Assembly (NCBI GenBank): GCA_017508405.1
Contig: JAFVYY010000096.1
Span: 1 to 33,114 of the forward strand
Source: Clostridia bacterium
Lineage (GTDB): Bacteria > Bacillota > Clostridia > Oscillospirales > CAG-272
Length of the DNA stretch: 33,114 nt
Reading direction: 5' to 3'
The position numbers were made by a program, and so were the translations under genes. The notes beneath the pieces are model-generated. The model was not told where the DNA came from. It searched no databases and saw only the letters and a list, made by a program, of their open reading frames with translations. Shown here piece after piece: positions 6,125 through 14,497 of this stretch. How positions within the stretch are numbered: position 1 is the stretch's first letter; every line of letters starts with the position of its first letter.

Positions 6125-8737
6125 ATGAAAGAATATCAGATCGTAGAAAACGTAGAAACCTTTGAGGCAGCTCTTAAGAGAGTAAGAGCGGCACAGGAAA
6201 AATTTGCAACCTATACGCAGGAGCAGGTTGACAAAATCTTTGCTGCAGCGGCGCTTGCTGCAAACAAAGAAAGAATCTCCCTTGCAAAAATGGCAGTAGC
6301 CGAAACGGGTATGGGTATTGTGGAAGACAAGGTTATTAAAAACCATCTTGCATCAGAATACATCTACAATAAGTACAGGGATGAGAAAACCTGCGGAATA
6401 GTTGAAGAGGACGTATCCGGAGGTATGCAGAAGATAGCAGCTCCCGTCGGTGTTGTAGGCGCTGTAATCCCTACCACAAACCCCACCTCTACAGCAATTT
6501 TCAAGACACTTATTGCTCTGAAAACCAGAAACGGTATTATCATAAGTCCCCATCCCAGAGCAAAGCTTTCAACAATTGCGGCATCTAAGATCGTTCTTGA
6601 GGCAGCAGTTGAGGCAGGCGCTCCCGAGGATATCATAGCTTGGATAGACGTGCCCAGCCTTGAGCTCACAAATCTTCTTATGAGAGAAAGCGATATTATT
6701 CTCGCAACAGGCGGCCCCGGTATGGTTAAGGCTGCATACTCCAGCGGTAAGCCCGCACTCGGAGTTGGCGCAGGTAACACTCCTGCAATTATTGATGACA
6801 GCGCTAACATCCTGCTTGCCGTAAACTCTATTATTCACTCTAAGACCTTTGATAACGGTATGATTTGCGCATCCGAGCAGTCTGTTATCGTTCTTGATAC
6901 CGTTTACGATGCCGTTAAAGAGGAATTTCTACGTCGAGGATGCTACTTCCTTAATGATGAGGAAACGGAAAAGGTTCGTAAGACAATTATTATCAACGGA
7001 GCGTTGAATGCTAAGATCGTAGGTCAAAGCGCATACAGAATCGCATCTCTTGCCGGAGTTGAGGTTCCTGAAAAGACTAAGATCCTTATTGGCGAGGTGG
7101 AAAGCACAGAGCTTTCTGAGGAATTTGCTCACGAAAAGCTTTCTCCCGTACTTGCTATGTACAAGGCAAGTAATTTTGACGATGCTCTTGAAAAGGCATA
7201 TGCGCTTATTGAGGACGGCGGTCTCGGACATACTTCTTCAATATACCTTAATGAATTTACAGAAAAAGAAAAGCTTGAAAAGTTCACTCTTAAGATGAAG
7301 ACCTGCCGTATTCTTGTAAACACACCCTCATCCCACGGTGGTGTCGGCGACGTTTATAATTTCCGCCTTGCACCTTCACTTACTCTCGGTTGCGGTTCAT
7401 GGGGCGGTAACTCAATTTCCGATAACGTAGGCATCAAACAGCTTCTCAATATCAAAACTGTAGCTATAAGGAGAGAAAATATGCTTTGGTTCAGAGCGCC
7501 TGAAAAGGTTTATATAAAGAAGGGCTGCTTACCCGTTGCCCTTGCAGAGCTTAAGGACGTTATGGGTAAAAAGAAGGCGTTTATCGTAACCGACTCCTTC
7601 CTTTTCAACAACGGATACACAAGACCTATTACAAATGAGCTTGAAAGAATGGGTATTCAGTATACAACCTTCCATAATGTAGAGCCCGATCCTACTCTTG
7701 CATGCGCTAAGGATGGCGCTGCTCAGATGAGCGCATTCCAGCCCGATGTTATTATTGCTCTCGGCGGCGGCTCGGCAATGGACGCTGCTAAGATCATGTG
7801 GGTAATGTACGAGCATCCCGAGGTTGACTTCATGGATATGGCTATGCGCTTTATGGATATCCGTAAGAGAATTTACACATTCCCGAAGATGGGAGAAAAG
7901 GCGTACTTTATTGCAGTTCCCACATCTGCCGGAACAGGCTCTGAGGTTACCCCCTTTGCAGTTATTACAGATGAAAAGAGCGGTGTTAAGTATCCCCTTG
8001 CGGATTATGAGCTTCTTCCCAATATGGCAATTATTGATACAGATTTCCATATGAGCGCTCCCCGCGGACTTACTGCCGCATCCGGTATTGATGCAGTTAC
8101 TCACGCTCTTGAGGCATATGCTTCAATTATGGCAACAGATTACACCGACGGCTTAGCGCTTAAGGCTCTTAAGGTAATATTCGAATATCTTCCCAGAGCC
8201 TACGAAAACGGACAGACAGACGTTATTGCACGTGAAAAAATGGCTAATGCCGCTACGATTGCAGGTATGGCGTTTGCAAACGCATTCCTTGGAGTATGCC
8301 ATTCTATGGCTCACAAGCTCGGTGCATTCCACCATCTCCCCCATGGAGTTGCAAATGCGCTTATGATCAACGAGGTTATTAAGTTCAATGCTGATGAGGC
8401 TCCCACAAAGATGGGTACGTTCTCACAGTATGACCATCCTCACACCCTCGCTCGTTATGCGGAGGTTGCTGATTATCTCGGTCTTGGCGGAAAGACAGAT
8501 GAGAAGAAGGTTGAAAACCTTATTAAGGCAATCAATGAGCTTAAGGCAAGAGTGGGTATCAAGGATACAATTAAGGATTACGGTATTGATGAAAAATATT
8601 TCCTCGACACCCTTGATACAATGGTAGAGCAGGCATTTGACGACCAGTGCACAGGCGCTAATCCCAGATATCCTTTGATGAGTGAAATCAAGGAAATGTA
8701 TCTGAACGCATATTACGGTACTAATAAAAAGGTTTAA
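6125..8737 (+). CDS. adhE: Bifunctional acetaldehyde-CoA / alcohol dehydrogenase AdhE
   Basis: An 870-residue fermentative enzyme that reduces acetyl-CoA to acetaldehyde and then to ethanol, re-oxidising two NADH; it normally assembles into cytoplasmic spirosomes. The N-terminal CoA-acylating aldehyde dehydrogenase (about 1-440) has GVGAGNTP (213-220) and the catalytic Cys248 in NGMICASEQ. After a linker, the iron-dependent alcohol dehydrogenase (about 455-865) has the nucleotide motif GGGSAMDAAK (547-556), GTGSEVTPF (603-611) and the metal ligands Asp656, His660, His726 and His740 (E. coli D653/H657/H723/H737). Length is normal and both halves look intact. The RBS is GAGAGGG. No terminator is obvious after the stop, and a kinase-like gene follows 89 bases on with its own promoter. 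Confidence 0.98.
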   Translation: MKEYQIVENVETFEAALKRVRAAQEKFATYTQEQVDKIFAAAALAANKERISLAKMAVAETGMGIVEDKVIKNHLASEYIYNKYRDEKTCGIVEEDVSGGMQKIAAPVGVVGAVIPTTNPTSTAIFKTLIALKTRNGIIISPHPRAKLSTIAASKIVLEAAVEAGAPEDIIAWIDVPSLELTNLLMRESDIILATGGPGMVKAAYSSGKPALGVGAGNTPAIIDDSANILLAVNSIIHSKTFDNGMICASEQSVIVLDTVYDAVKEEFLRRGCYFLNDEETEKVRKTIIINGALNAKIVGQSAYRIASLAGVEVPEKTKILIGEVESTELSEEFAHEKLSPVLAMYKASNFDDALEKAYALIEDGGLGHTSSIYLNEFTEKEKLEKFTLKMKTCRILVNTPSSHGGVGDVYNFRLAPSLTLGCGSWGGNSISDNVGIKQLLNIKTVAIRRENMLWFRAPEKVYIKKGCLPVALAELKDVMGKKKAFIVTDSFLFNNGYTRPITNELERMGIQYTTFHNVEPDPTLACAKDGAAQMSAFQPDVIIALGGGSAMDAAKIMWVMYEHPEVDFMDMAMRFMDIRKRIYTFPKMGEKAYFIAVPTSAGTGSEVTPFAVITDEKSGVKYPLADYELLPNMAIIDTDFHMSAPRGLTAASGIDAVTHALEAYASIMATDYTDGLALKALKVIFEYLPRAYENGQTDVIAREKMANAATIAGMAFANAFLGVCHSMAHKLGAFHHLPHGVANALMINEVIKFNADEAPTKMGTFSQYDHPHTLARYAEVADYLGLGGKTDEKKVENLIKAINELKARVGIKDTIKDYGIDEKYFLDTLDTMVEQAFDDQCTGANPRYPLMSEIKEMYLNAYYGTNKKV

Positions 8738-8770
8738 TGTTAGACTTTTAGATAAATTGCACAAAAACTA

Positions 8771-8799
8771 TTGTAATTTCATCCCTGTTATGGTAAAAT
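8771..8799 (+). promoter_or_regulatory. Promoter of the APH-like kinase gene
   Basis: TTGTAA (8771-8776), 17-bp spacer, TAAAAT (8794-8799), with TGG before the -10. Confidence 0.65.
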
Positions 8800-8826
8800 A
8801 GTAACAAGGAAATAAGGAGGCTAATA

Positions 8827-9576
8827 ATGAAACTTAAAAATATTATAGCAGAGAGAGCCACCAAAACGGTTTATCGTGACGGTGCCACTACGGTTAAGCT
8901 TTTTAATAAGGATTTCCCAAAGGCAGAGGTTCTTGCTCAGGCTAAGAATCAGGCGCTCGTTGAAGAAATTGACATAAATATTCCTAAGCTTTTGGAGGTT
9001 GGCAATATCGACGGCAGATGGATGATAGTATCCGAGTACGTTGAGGGAACTCCACTTGACGTCCTTATGAGGGAAAATCCTGATAAAATTGACGAATATC
9101 TTGATAAATTCGTGGATTTGCAGATTCTTGTTCATACTAAAAGATGTGCAGGACTTATTAAGCTTAATGATAAGATGCATGCAAAAATCGATCTTACAGA
9201 GCTTGATGATACCGTAAAATATGAGCTTCATACACGTCTTACCGGTATGCCTAAGCATAATAAGGTTTGCCACGGAGATTTTAACCCATCTAACGTTATT
9301 GTAAGAGAAGACGGTGAAATGTTTATTATTGACTGGTCCCACGTTACACAGGGAAATGCCTCCGCTGACGTTGCGAGAACCTATCTTATCTTCACTCTTG
9401 CAGGTAAAAAGGAGCTTGCTGAAAAGTATATGGATCTTTTCTGTGAAAAGACAGGCACAAAAAAGGCTTATGTACAAAAGTGGCTTCCCATCGTTGCCGC
9501 ATCACAGTCTGTTAAGGGCAATCCTGAGGAGAAGGAGCTTTTACTCTCCTGGGCTAACGTAGTTGAATTTGAATAA
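8827..9576 (+). CDS. APH/choline-kinase-like phosphotransferase
   Basis: A 249-residue cytoplasmic protein of the aminoglycoside phosphotransferase (APH) superfamily. An N-terminal kinase lobe has a likely ATP-binding Lys24 in TTVKLF; the catalytic loop is CHGDFNPSNVIV (148-159; Asp151 the base) and the metal-binding motif is IDWSH (168-172; Asp169). These motifs are intact, so activity is expected. The family phosphorylates small hydroxyl compounds such as choline, sugars or antibiotics, and nothing here fixes the substrate; a resistance role should not be assumed. AAGGAGG lies just before the ATG. Adjacency to adhE gives no clear functional hint. Confidence 0.82.
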   Translation: MKLKNIIAERATKTVYRDGATTVKLFNKDFPKAEVLAQAKNQALVEEIDINIPKLLEVGNIDGRWMIVSEYVEGTPLDVLMRENPDKIDEYLDKFVDLQILVHTKRCAGLIKLNDKMHAKIDLTELDDTVKYELHTRLTGMPKHNKVCHGDFNPSNVIVREDGEMFIIDWSHVTQGNASADVARTYLIFTLAGKKELAEKYMDLFCEKTGTKKAYVQKWLPIVAASQSVKGNPEEKELLLSWANVVEFE

Positions 9577-9580
9577 GTAT

Positions 9581-9617
9581 ATAAGGCTCACGGCAAACCA
9601 CCGTGAGCCTTATCTTT
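9581..9617. terminator. Bidirectional intrinsic terminator
   Basis: The 13-bp stem ATAAGGCTCACGG / CCGTGAGCCTTAT (9581-9593 with 9601-9613) has a 7-base loop. It lies between the converging phosphotransferase gene and the small minus-strand ORF. The T-run on the plus side is modest. Confidence 0.8.
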
Positions 9618-9802
9618 TACTCGGCTTTATTTGAGCCGCTTTTGTTATCTGCCTTGCTTCGGCAGTTATCTGAAGTACAGTCTGCTTTGTTATTTACCTT
9701 GCTCTGTGCCTTTTTCATCTCTGTGTGGGCTCGGTTGGGAACGGCATTTTGCTTACTTGCGGGTTCGTTGTTATTTGCTTTATTATTGTTTTTGTTGTAC
9801 AT
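9617..9802 (-). CDS. Small Asn/Lys-rich hydrophilic protein, unknown function
   Basis: This 61-residue ORF reads MYNKNNNKANNNEPASKQ... and ends SKADNKSGSNKAE. It is rich in Asn, Lys, Ala and Ser, has no hydrophobic stretch, and carries two cysteines spaced CTSDNC near the C-terminus. The ATG at 9802 has a GAGGTG sequence 12 bases upstream (9815-9820), slightly long. A longer in-frame ATG at 9841 lacks an RBS. It ends just before a strong hairpin, which supports it being a real transcript. Composition is like small disordered spore or stress proteins, but no SASP signature was found. I do not recognise the family. Confidence 0.5.
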   Translation of the reverse strand: MYNKNNNKANNNEPASKQNAVPNRAHTEMKKAQSKVNNKADCTSDNCRSKADNKSGSNKAE

Positions 9803-9867
9803 ATCTTTAATAATCACCTCTTTGAAAATATTTTTTCTCATATTTCAACAAATTATACGCTTTTTTA

Positions 9868-9896
9868 TTGCAAATTAAAAATACGCGTGCTAAAAT
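9868..9896 (+). promoter_or_regulatory. Promoter of the metF-metH operon
   Basis: TTGCAA (9868-9873), 17-bp spacer, TAAAAT (9891-9896), with TGC before the -10. The leader is only about 27 nt, too short for a SAM riboswitch or T-box. Confidence 0.75.
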
Positions 9897-9929
9897 AATA
9901 TATTATAAAGCGTTTTATTGGAGGCAAAT

Positions 9930-10796
9930 ATGAAAATAACAGAAATTATAACGTCAAATAAGCCGTCTTTGTCCTTTGAGGTGTTTCCTCCAAAGACAAG
10001 CGACGCCTTTGATACTGTAAAGGAAGCTACTGAGAAGATAGCTATGCTAAAGCCCTCCTTTATGAGCGTTACCTACGGAGCCGGAGGCGGAACAAGTGAA
10101 TACACCGTTTCCGTTGCAAAAAATATTAAGGATAACTGCGGTGTTGATACTATAGCCCATCTTACCTGTATCAATTCAAGCAAGGATGATATTCATTTGC
10201 GTCTTGAAGCCTTGAAAAACGCAGGAATAGAGAATATTCTTGCATTGAGAGGTGATATAACACCCGAAAACAAGGATAAAATCAAGTTCGATTACAGATA
10301 TGCCAGCGAGCTTGTTACGGATATTAAAAAGCACGGGGATTTCTGTATAGGCGGTGCATGCTATCCCGAAATACATCCGGAAAGCGTAAATCAGAGGGAA
10401 GATATTTTGAACTTAAAGCGTAAGGTTGACGCAGGATGCGAGTTCCTAACCACGCAGATGTTCTTCGATAATAATCTTTTATATAATTTTCTGTATAAAA
10501 TACGTGAGGCGGGAATCACAGTACCGATAATTGCCGGTATTATGCCGATTACGAATGCGAATCAAATAGAGAGGGCAATCAAGCTCTCGGGCTCATACAT
10601 ACCGCAGCGCTTTAAATCGCTGGTTGACCGCTACGGCTCGAATCCTCAGGCAATGAGTCAGGCGGGTATTGCTTACGCAACGGACCAAATAATCGACCTT
10701 TACGCAAACGGTATAAATGCGGTACACGTATATTCAATGAATAAAGAGTATGTGGCAAGAAATATTCAGAAAAATATTTCGGAGATCATAAAATGA
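9930..10796 (+). CDS. metF: 5,10-methylenetetrahydrofolate reductase
   Basis: A 288-residue MetF, a TIM-barrel enzyme that reduces methylene-THF to 5-methyl-THF, the methyl donor for MetH. Family marks: LSFEVFPPKT near residue 14, YGAGGGTS, HLTC, ALRGD, IGGACYPEIHPE, TTQMFFDN, PIIAGIMPI, GINAVHVYSMN. The ATG at 9930 has TTGGAGG directly upstream; the in-frame TTG at 9918 overlaps that RBS and is rejected. The stop overlaps the next start (ATGA at 10793-10796), so it is translationally coupled to the MetH-reactivation gene. In Clostridia the electron donor may be ferredoxin or a MetV partner; no metV is present here. Confidence 0.95.
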   Translation: MKITEIITSNKPSLSFEVFPPKTSDAFDTVKEATEKIAMLKPSFMSVTYGAGGGTSEYTVSVAKNIKDNCGVDTIAHLTCINSSKDDIHLRLEALKNAGIENILALRGDITPENKDKIKFDYRYASELVTDIKKHGDFCIGGACYPEIHPESVNQREDILNLKRKVDAGCEFLTTQMFFDNNLLYNFLYKIREAGITVPIIAGIMPITNANQIERAIKLSGSYIPQRFKSLVDRYGSNPQAMSQAGIAYATDQIIDLYANGINAVHVYSMNKEYVARNIQKNISEIIK

Positions 10797-11377
10797 ATCA
10801 TATTCTATACACGTCGAGTCCGTCTCGGCTTGAAATAAGTACTCGTGATGTACTCAGATATCTTAACGTAAGAGAACCCGATGAGGAGCTTTTAGCATTG
10901 GTCAACGATTGCTTAGATGAGGCTGTAAAGGTTGCGCAGCTGAAGGCGGTATATGTCAGGACTAATGTGGCGCTTAGCGGAGATAAAGCAATATTTGACT
11001 TTATGGAAATGGAAAGCAAAAGCCTGTGCAAATTTATTGACGGCTGCGACGAGGCATATGTTTTCGTTGCTACTATGGGTATAAAGGCAGATATGCTTGT
11101 TAACAGATATTTAAAAACAGATCCGTCACGAGGGGTGATATTTAACGCTGCGTGCGTTTCTGTAATCGAGGCGTTTTGCGATAAGCTGAACGGATATCTT
11201 TTGAAAACGGAGAACAGCAGCAAAAGATTTTCGCCGGGATACGGAGATCTGAAGCTTGAGTATCAAAGAGAGCTTCTTACACACCTTGATTCCGTAAGGA
11301 AGATCGGAGTATCCTTGACTGATGGATGTCTTATGGTTCCGACAAAGAGTGTAAGCGCTATTATCGGAATAAAATGA
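10793..11377 (+). CDS. Stand-alone MetH reactivation (AdoMet-binding) domain protein
   Basis: A 194-residue protein equivalent to the C-terminal activation domain of large MetH. It binds S-adenosylmethionine and supports reductive remethylation of inactive cob(II)alamin. The signature RFSPGYGDLKLEYQ (about 161-174) and the end IGVSLTDGCLMVPTKSVSAIIGIK are nearly diagnostic. The N-terminal half carries the helical region preceding the AdoMet site. Both junctions are coupled: 4-base overlap with metF and a start for metH 12 bases after its stop. The same split (MetH core plus separate reactivase) is known in Thermotoga and many Clostridia. Confidence 0.9.
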   Translation: MNHILYTSSPSRLEISTRDVLRYLNVREPDEELLALVNDCLDEAVKVAQLKAVYVRTNVALSGDKAIFDFMEMESKSLCKFIDGCDEAYVFVATMGIKADMLVNRYLKTDPSRGVIFNAACVSVIEAFCDKLNGYLLKTENSSKRFSPGYGDLKLEYQRELLTHLDSVRKIGVSLTDGCLMVPTKSVSAIIGIK

Positions 11378-11388
11378 TCGGAGAAAAA

Positions 11389-13734
11389 ATGAACATTTTA
11401 GAAAAATTAAAAAGAGGATTTTTGTTCTTTGACGGCGGTATGGGTACGCTTCTTCAGGAAAGAGGCCTGTTGCCCGGAGAAGCGCCCGAGAAATGGAACG
11501 TAACGAATCCGGATATAATCACATCTATACACAGAGCATATTTTGAGGCAGGTGCTAATGTTGTTACAACCAACACGTTCGGTGCAAACCCTCTTAAAAT
11601 AAATAACGTATTTGAAACGGTTAAGGCGGCAGTTAAGAACGCTAAAAGCGCTGTGTTTGCAAGGGAACAGTATGTGGCTCTTGATATAGGACCTACAGGT
11701 AAGCTTTTAAAGCCGCTTGGCGATCTGGACTTTGAAGACGCTGTAAGTGCCTTTGCCGAAACAGTTAAGGCGGGAGCATCAGATTGTGATTTGATAATCA
11801 TTGAAACCATGAATGACCCATATGAGCTTAAGGCGGCTGTAATTGCGGCTAAGGAAAATTCGGATCTTCCCATATTTGCGACGTTTGTTCTTGACGAGAG
11901 CGGAAAAACAATGACGGGATGCGATATTCCATCAATGGTCGCTATGCTTGAGGGTCTTGGAGTTTCGGCTCTCGGTGTGAATTGCTCTCTCGGTGCCGAT
12001 AAGCTCAAGACCTTTGTTCCTCAGCTTATAGAGGCTTCGTCTTTACCTGTAATAGTAAATCCCAATGCGGGAATTCCATGTATACACGACGGAAAAACCT
12101 GCTTTGATTCTACTCCTGACGAATTTCTTCACCATATGCTTGAAATTGCCGATATGGGAGCAAGAGTGCTTGGAGGATGCTGCGGTACAACTCCTGAGCA
12201 TATCAAAAAAATTACAGACGCTCTTAAAAATTCCGAACCCAAGCCTGTTATAAAAAAGGAATATACAGTAGTATCATCATATTCAAGGGCTTGTGTATTT
12301 TCTGATAAATGCGTGCTTATAGGAGAAAGAATCAATCCCACAGGTAAATCAAAATTCAAGGCAGCGCTCCGCGAAAATAATATGGATTATATTATTTCCG
12401 AGGCTGTGGGACAGGAGGAAAGCGGAGCTGTTATGCTCGACGTTAACGTAGGCCTTCCCGAAATTGATGAAATTGATTTTCTTACAAGAGCGGTTAAGGA
12501 GATTCAGTCCGTATCCTCGTTGCCGTTACAGATAGATACGTCGAATCCCTTGGCGCTTGAAAGTGCTATGAGAATATATAACGGCAAGCCGCTTGTAAAT
12601 TCCGTAAGCGGTAAGGAGGAGAGTATAAAGGCTGTATTTCCTCTTGTTAAAAAGTACGGAGGAGCCGTTATAGCTTTAACTCTCGATGAAAGCGGTATTC
12701 CCGAAACTGCAGAGGGAAGATATGAAATTGCAAAGCGCATAGTGGAAAGAGCAGAGGAATACGGTATTGATAGAAGAGATATCATAGTAGATCCCCTTTG
12801 CCTGACTGTCAGCTCCGATAAAAATGCTCCAAGGGTGACCCTTGATTCCATAAGACTTATTAAAGAGGGACTTGGAGTAAAGACCTCTCTCGGAATATCA
12901 AACGTTTCCTTTGGATTGCCGGGAAGAGATTTTGTGACGTCAACGTTTTTTGCTCTTGCTCTTTCATTCGGACTTGACGCCGTTATTATGAACCCATATT
13001 CATCAGAAATGATGAAGGTATATTATGCTTATAACGCCTTATGCGGTTTAGATCCAAATTGCGGAGAATATATAGCCTTTGCATCTGATAAAAAGGCAGA
13101 AATTATATCAAAGGATACTGAAATAAGCCTTGAAAAGGCGATTGTAAAGGGACTTAAAAAGGATGCAAGAGAAATAACTAAGCAGCTTATTTTAACCACT
13201 CCCCCCCTTGAAATTGTAAATAATTATATAATTCCCGCCCTTGACAGCGTTGGTGACGATTATGAAAAGGGAAAATCATTTTTACCCCAGCTCCTTTTAA
13301 GCGCGGAAACTGCGAATATTGCCTTTGACGTAGTAAAGGAAGCTATTCCAAAAGATAACAATGCTGGTATGGGCGATATAGTTATGGCGACGGTAAAAGG
13401 CGACATACACGATATCGGAAAAAATATCGTCAAGGTTATTCTGCAGAATTACGGTTACACAGTACACGATCTTGGTAAGGATGTTTCACCCGAGACGGTC
13501 GTTGAGTACGTAAAAAGCACAGGTATAAAATTGGTCGGTCTTTCAGCGCTTATGACAACCACAGTTCCTTCAATGGAAGAAACCATCAAGCAGTTAAAAG
13601 CATATGACCCCAATATTAAGGTGATGGTTGGAGGGGCTGTGCTTAATCCCGAATATGCCGAAATGATAAAGGCGGATAAATACGCCAAGGACGCAATGGA
13701 AGGCGTTCGATACGTTAAATCTATATATAATTAA
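11389..13734 (+). CDS. metH: Cobalamin-dependent methionine synthase lacking the reactivation domain
   Basis: A 781-residue MetH core. It transfers the methyl group of 5-methyl-THF to homocysteine via methylcobalamin. Order: homocysteine/zinc barrel about 1-290 (Zn ligands Cys199 in GVNCSLG and Cys264-Cys265 in GGCCGTTPEH), pterin-binding barrel about 305-570 (IGERINPTG, DVNVGLP, SLGISNVSFGLP), B12 cap about 590-655, and Rossmann B12 domain about 660-781 with base-off ligand His674 in DIHDIG. The protein stops there; the activation domain is the separate upstream gene. The ATG at 11389 has CGGAGA before it; the ATG at 11374 overlaps the previous stop and lacks its own RBS. Confidence 0.95.
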   Translation: MNILEKLKRGFLFFDGGMGTLLQERGLLPGEAPEKWNVTNPDIITSIHRAYFEAGANVVTTNTFGANPLKINNVFETVKAAVKNAKSAVFAREQYVALDIGPTGKLLKPLGDLDFEDAVSAFAETVKAGASDCDLIIIETMNDPYELKAAVIAAKENSDLPIFATFVLDESGKTMTGCDIPSMVAMLEGLGVSALGVNCSLGADKLKTFVPQLIEASSLPVIVNPNAGIPCIHDGKTCFDSTPDEFLHHMLEIADMGARVLGGCCGTTPEHIKKITDALKNSEPKPVIKKEYTVVSSYSRACVFSDKCVLIGERINPTGKSKFKAALRENNMDYIISEAVGQEESGAVMLDVNVGLPEIDEIDFLTRAVKEIQSVSSLPLQIDTSNPLALESAMRIYNGKPLVNSVSGKEESIKAVFPLVKKYGGAVIALTLDESGIPETAEGRYEIAKRIVERAEEYGIDRRDIIVDPLCLTVSSDKNAPRVTLDSIRLIKEGLGVKTSLGISNVSFGLPGRDFVTSTFFALALSFGLDAVIMNPYSSEMMKVYYAYNALCGLDPNCGEYIAFASDKKAEIISKDTEISLEKAIVKGLKKDAREITKQLILTTPPLEIVNNYIIPALDSVGDDYEKGKSFLPQLLLSAETANIAFDVVKEAIPKDNNAGMGDIVMATVKGDIHDIGKNIVKVILQNYGYTVHDLGKDVSPETVVEYVKSTGIKLVGLSALMTTTVPSMEETIKQLKAYDPNIKVMVGGAVLNPEYAEMIKADKYAKDAMEGVRYVKSIYN

Positions 13735-13753
13735 CTTATAAGACGGTGTTGAT

Positions 13754-14443
13754 ATGAATAAAAGACATAACGAAAATTATTTTAAAAAAACCGATATCAT
13801 ACTATATATCGGTGCTGTAATGCTCCTTGCCGGAGGTATACTCCTGACAGTTGGAAAGCGCAGATGGGTAGCGCCCTGCTGTATTCTTATGGCTATAGGT
13901 GCGGTTATATTTATAATAGGCACTACAGTACGTTCAAACGAGAAGGAAATGATGGCAATCCTTACCAAGAAGCTTGAGGGAATGGATATGTCCTTTGACA
14001 CTCTCGGCGTTCCGGAAAGAAGAGTTTTAAGAGACGTAAAGCCCATTATTATTGAAAACTATGAGTATGATGAAACAGTAATGCTTCGTCAGGGAAAAAA
14101 TGCTACAATCTCTTCAAAATACACTAAAGCATTTATATTCACGTTAACTGACGGATTTTTAGTGAGAACAAGAACTGTCTCTTTGATATCGGATGAGGAC
14201 AGAAACAAGCGTATAGAAATCCCCTTTGATTCCATATCGGATATTTCCGTTATAAGAGAGGATAAAAAGCTTAATTTCAATAAAAAGGATTTTGATATAA
14301 CCACCGATCGACTTGTTATCAAGTACGGTAACGGATACAAGATATCAATTCCCATGCACGTTGATATTACATCAAAGGACCTTGCCGATAAGCTTAATAA
14401 GGTTGTTAAGGAATATAAGGAAAAGAATACCGTATCCGAATAA
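13754..14443 (+). CDS. Two-TM protein with a PH-like cytoplasmic domain (paralogue 1)
   Basis: A 229-residue protein with two TM helices (about 15-34 and 40-58), then FIIGTTVRSNEKE, then a soluble mixed alpha/beta domain with the block SSKYTKAFIFTLTDGFLVRTRTVSLISDE and, near the end, RLVIKYGNGYKISIPMHVDI. The beta-rich C-terminal half looks PH-like. It is a clear paralogue of the gene at 16968-17645 on the other side of the two-component system. It sits 19 bases after metH with a weak RBS, so it is probably read from the met operon. I do not recognise the family beyond membrane PH-like; function unknown. Confidence 0.8.
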   Translation: MNKRHNENYFKKTDIILYIGAVMLLAGGILLTVGKRRWVAPCCILMAIGAVIFIIGTTVRSNEKEMMAILTKKLEGMDMSFDTLGVPERRVLRDVKPIIIENYEYDETVMLRQGKNATISSKYTKAFIFTLTDGFLVRTRTVSLISDEDRNKRIEIPFDSISDISVIREDKKLNFNKKDFDITTDRLVIKYGNGYKISIPMHVDITSKDLADKLNKVVKEYKEKNTVSE

Positions 14444-14447
14444 ATTT

Positions 14448-14484
14448 AAAAGAGGCTTTGCAAAATGCAAAACCTCTTTTTTAC
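14448..14484. terminator. Bidirectional terminator between paralogue 1 and the sensor kinase
   Basis: AAAAGAGG pairs with CCTCTTTT (14448-14455 with 14473-14480). The inner helix TTTGC / GCAAA adds stability, and T-runs lie on both outer sides. Confidence 0.8.
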
Positions 14485-14497
14485 GTAAGAGCTCGAA

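Noticed and set aside
8827..9576. Aminoglycoside resistance gene
   Set aside because: Only general kinase-superfamily motifs are seen; native codon style and no mobile context.
9603..9878. Plus-strand 91-codon hydrophobic ORF opposite the Asn/Lys-rich small gene
   Set aside because: It starts inside the terminator hairpin, has no RBS, and its hydrophobicity is what the complement of Asn/Lys codons gives.
9897..9929. SAM riboswitch before metF
   Set aside because: The leader is about 30 nt and contains no riboswitch-like helices.
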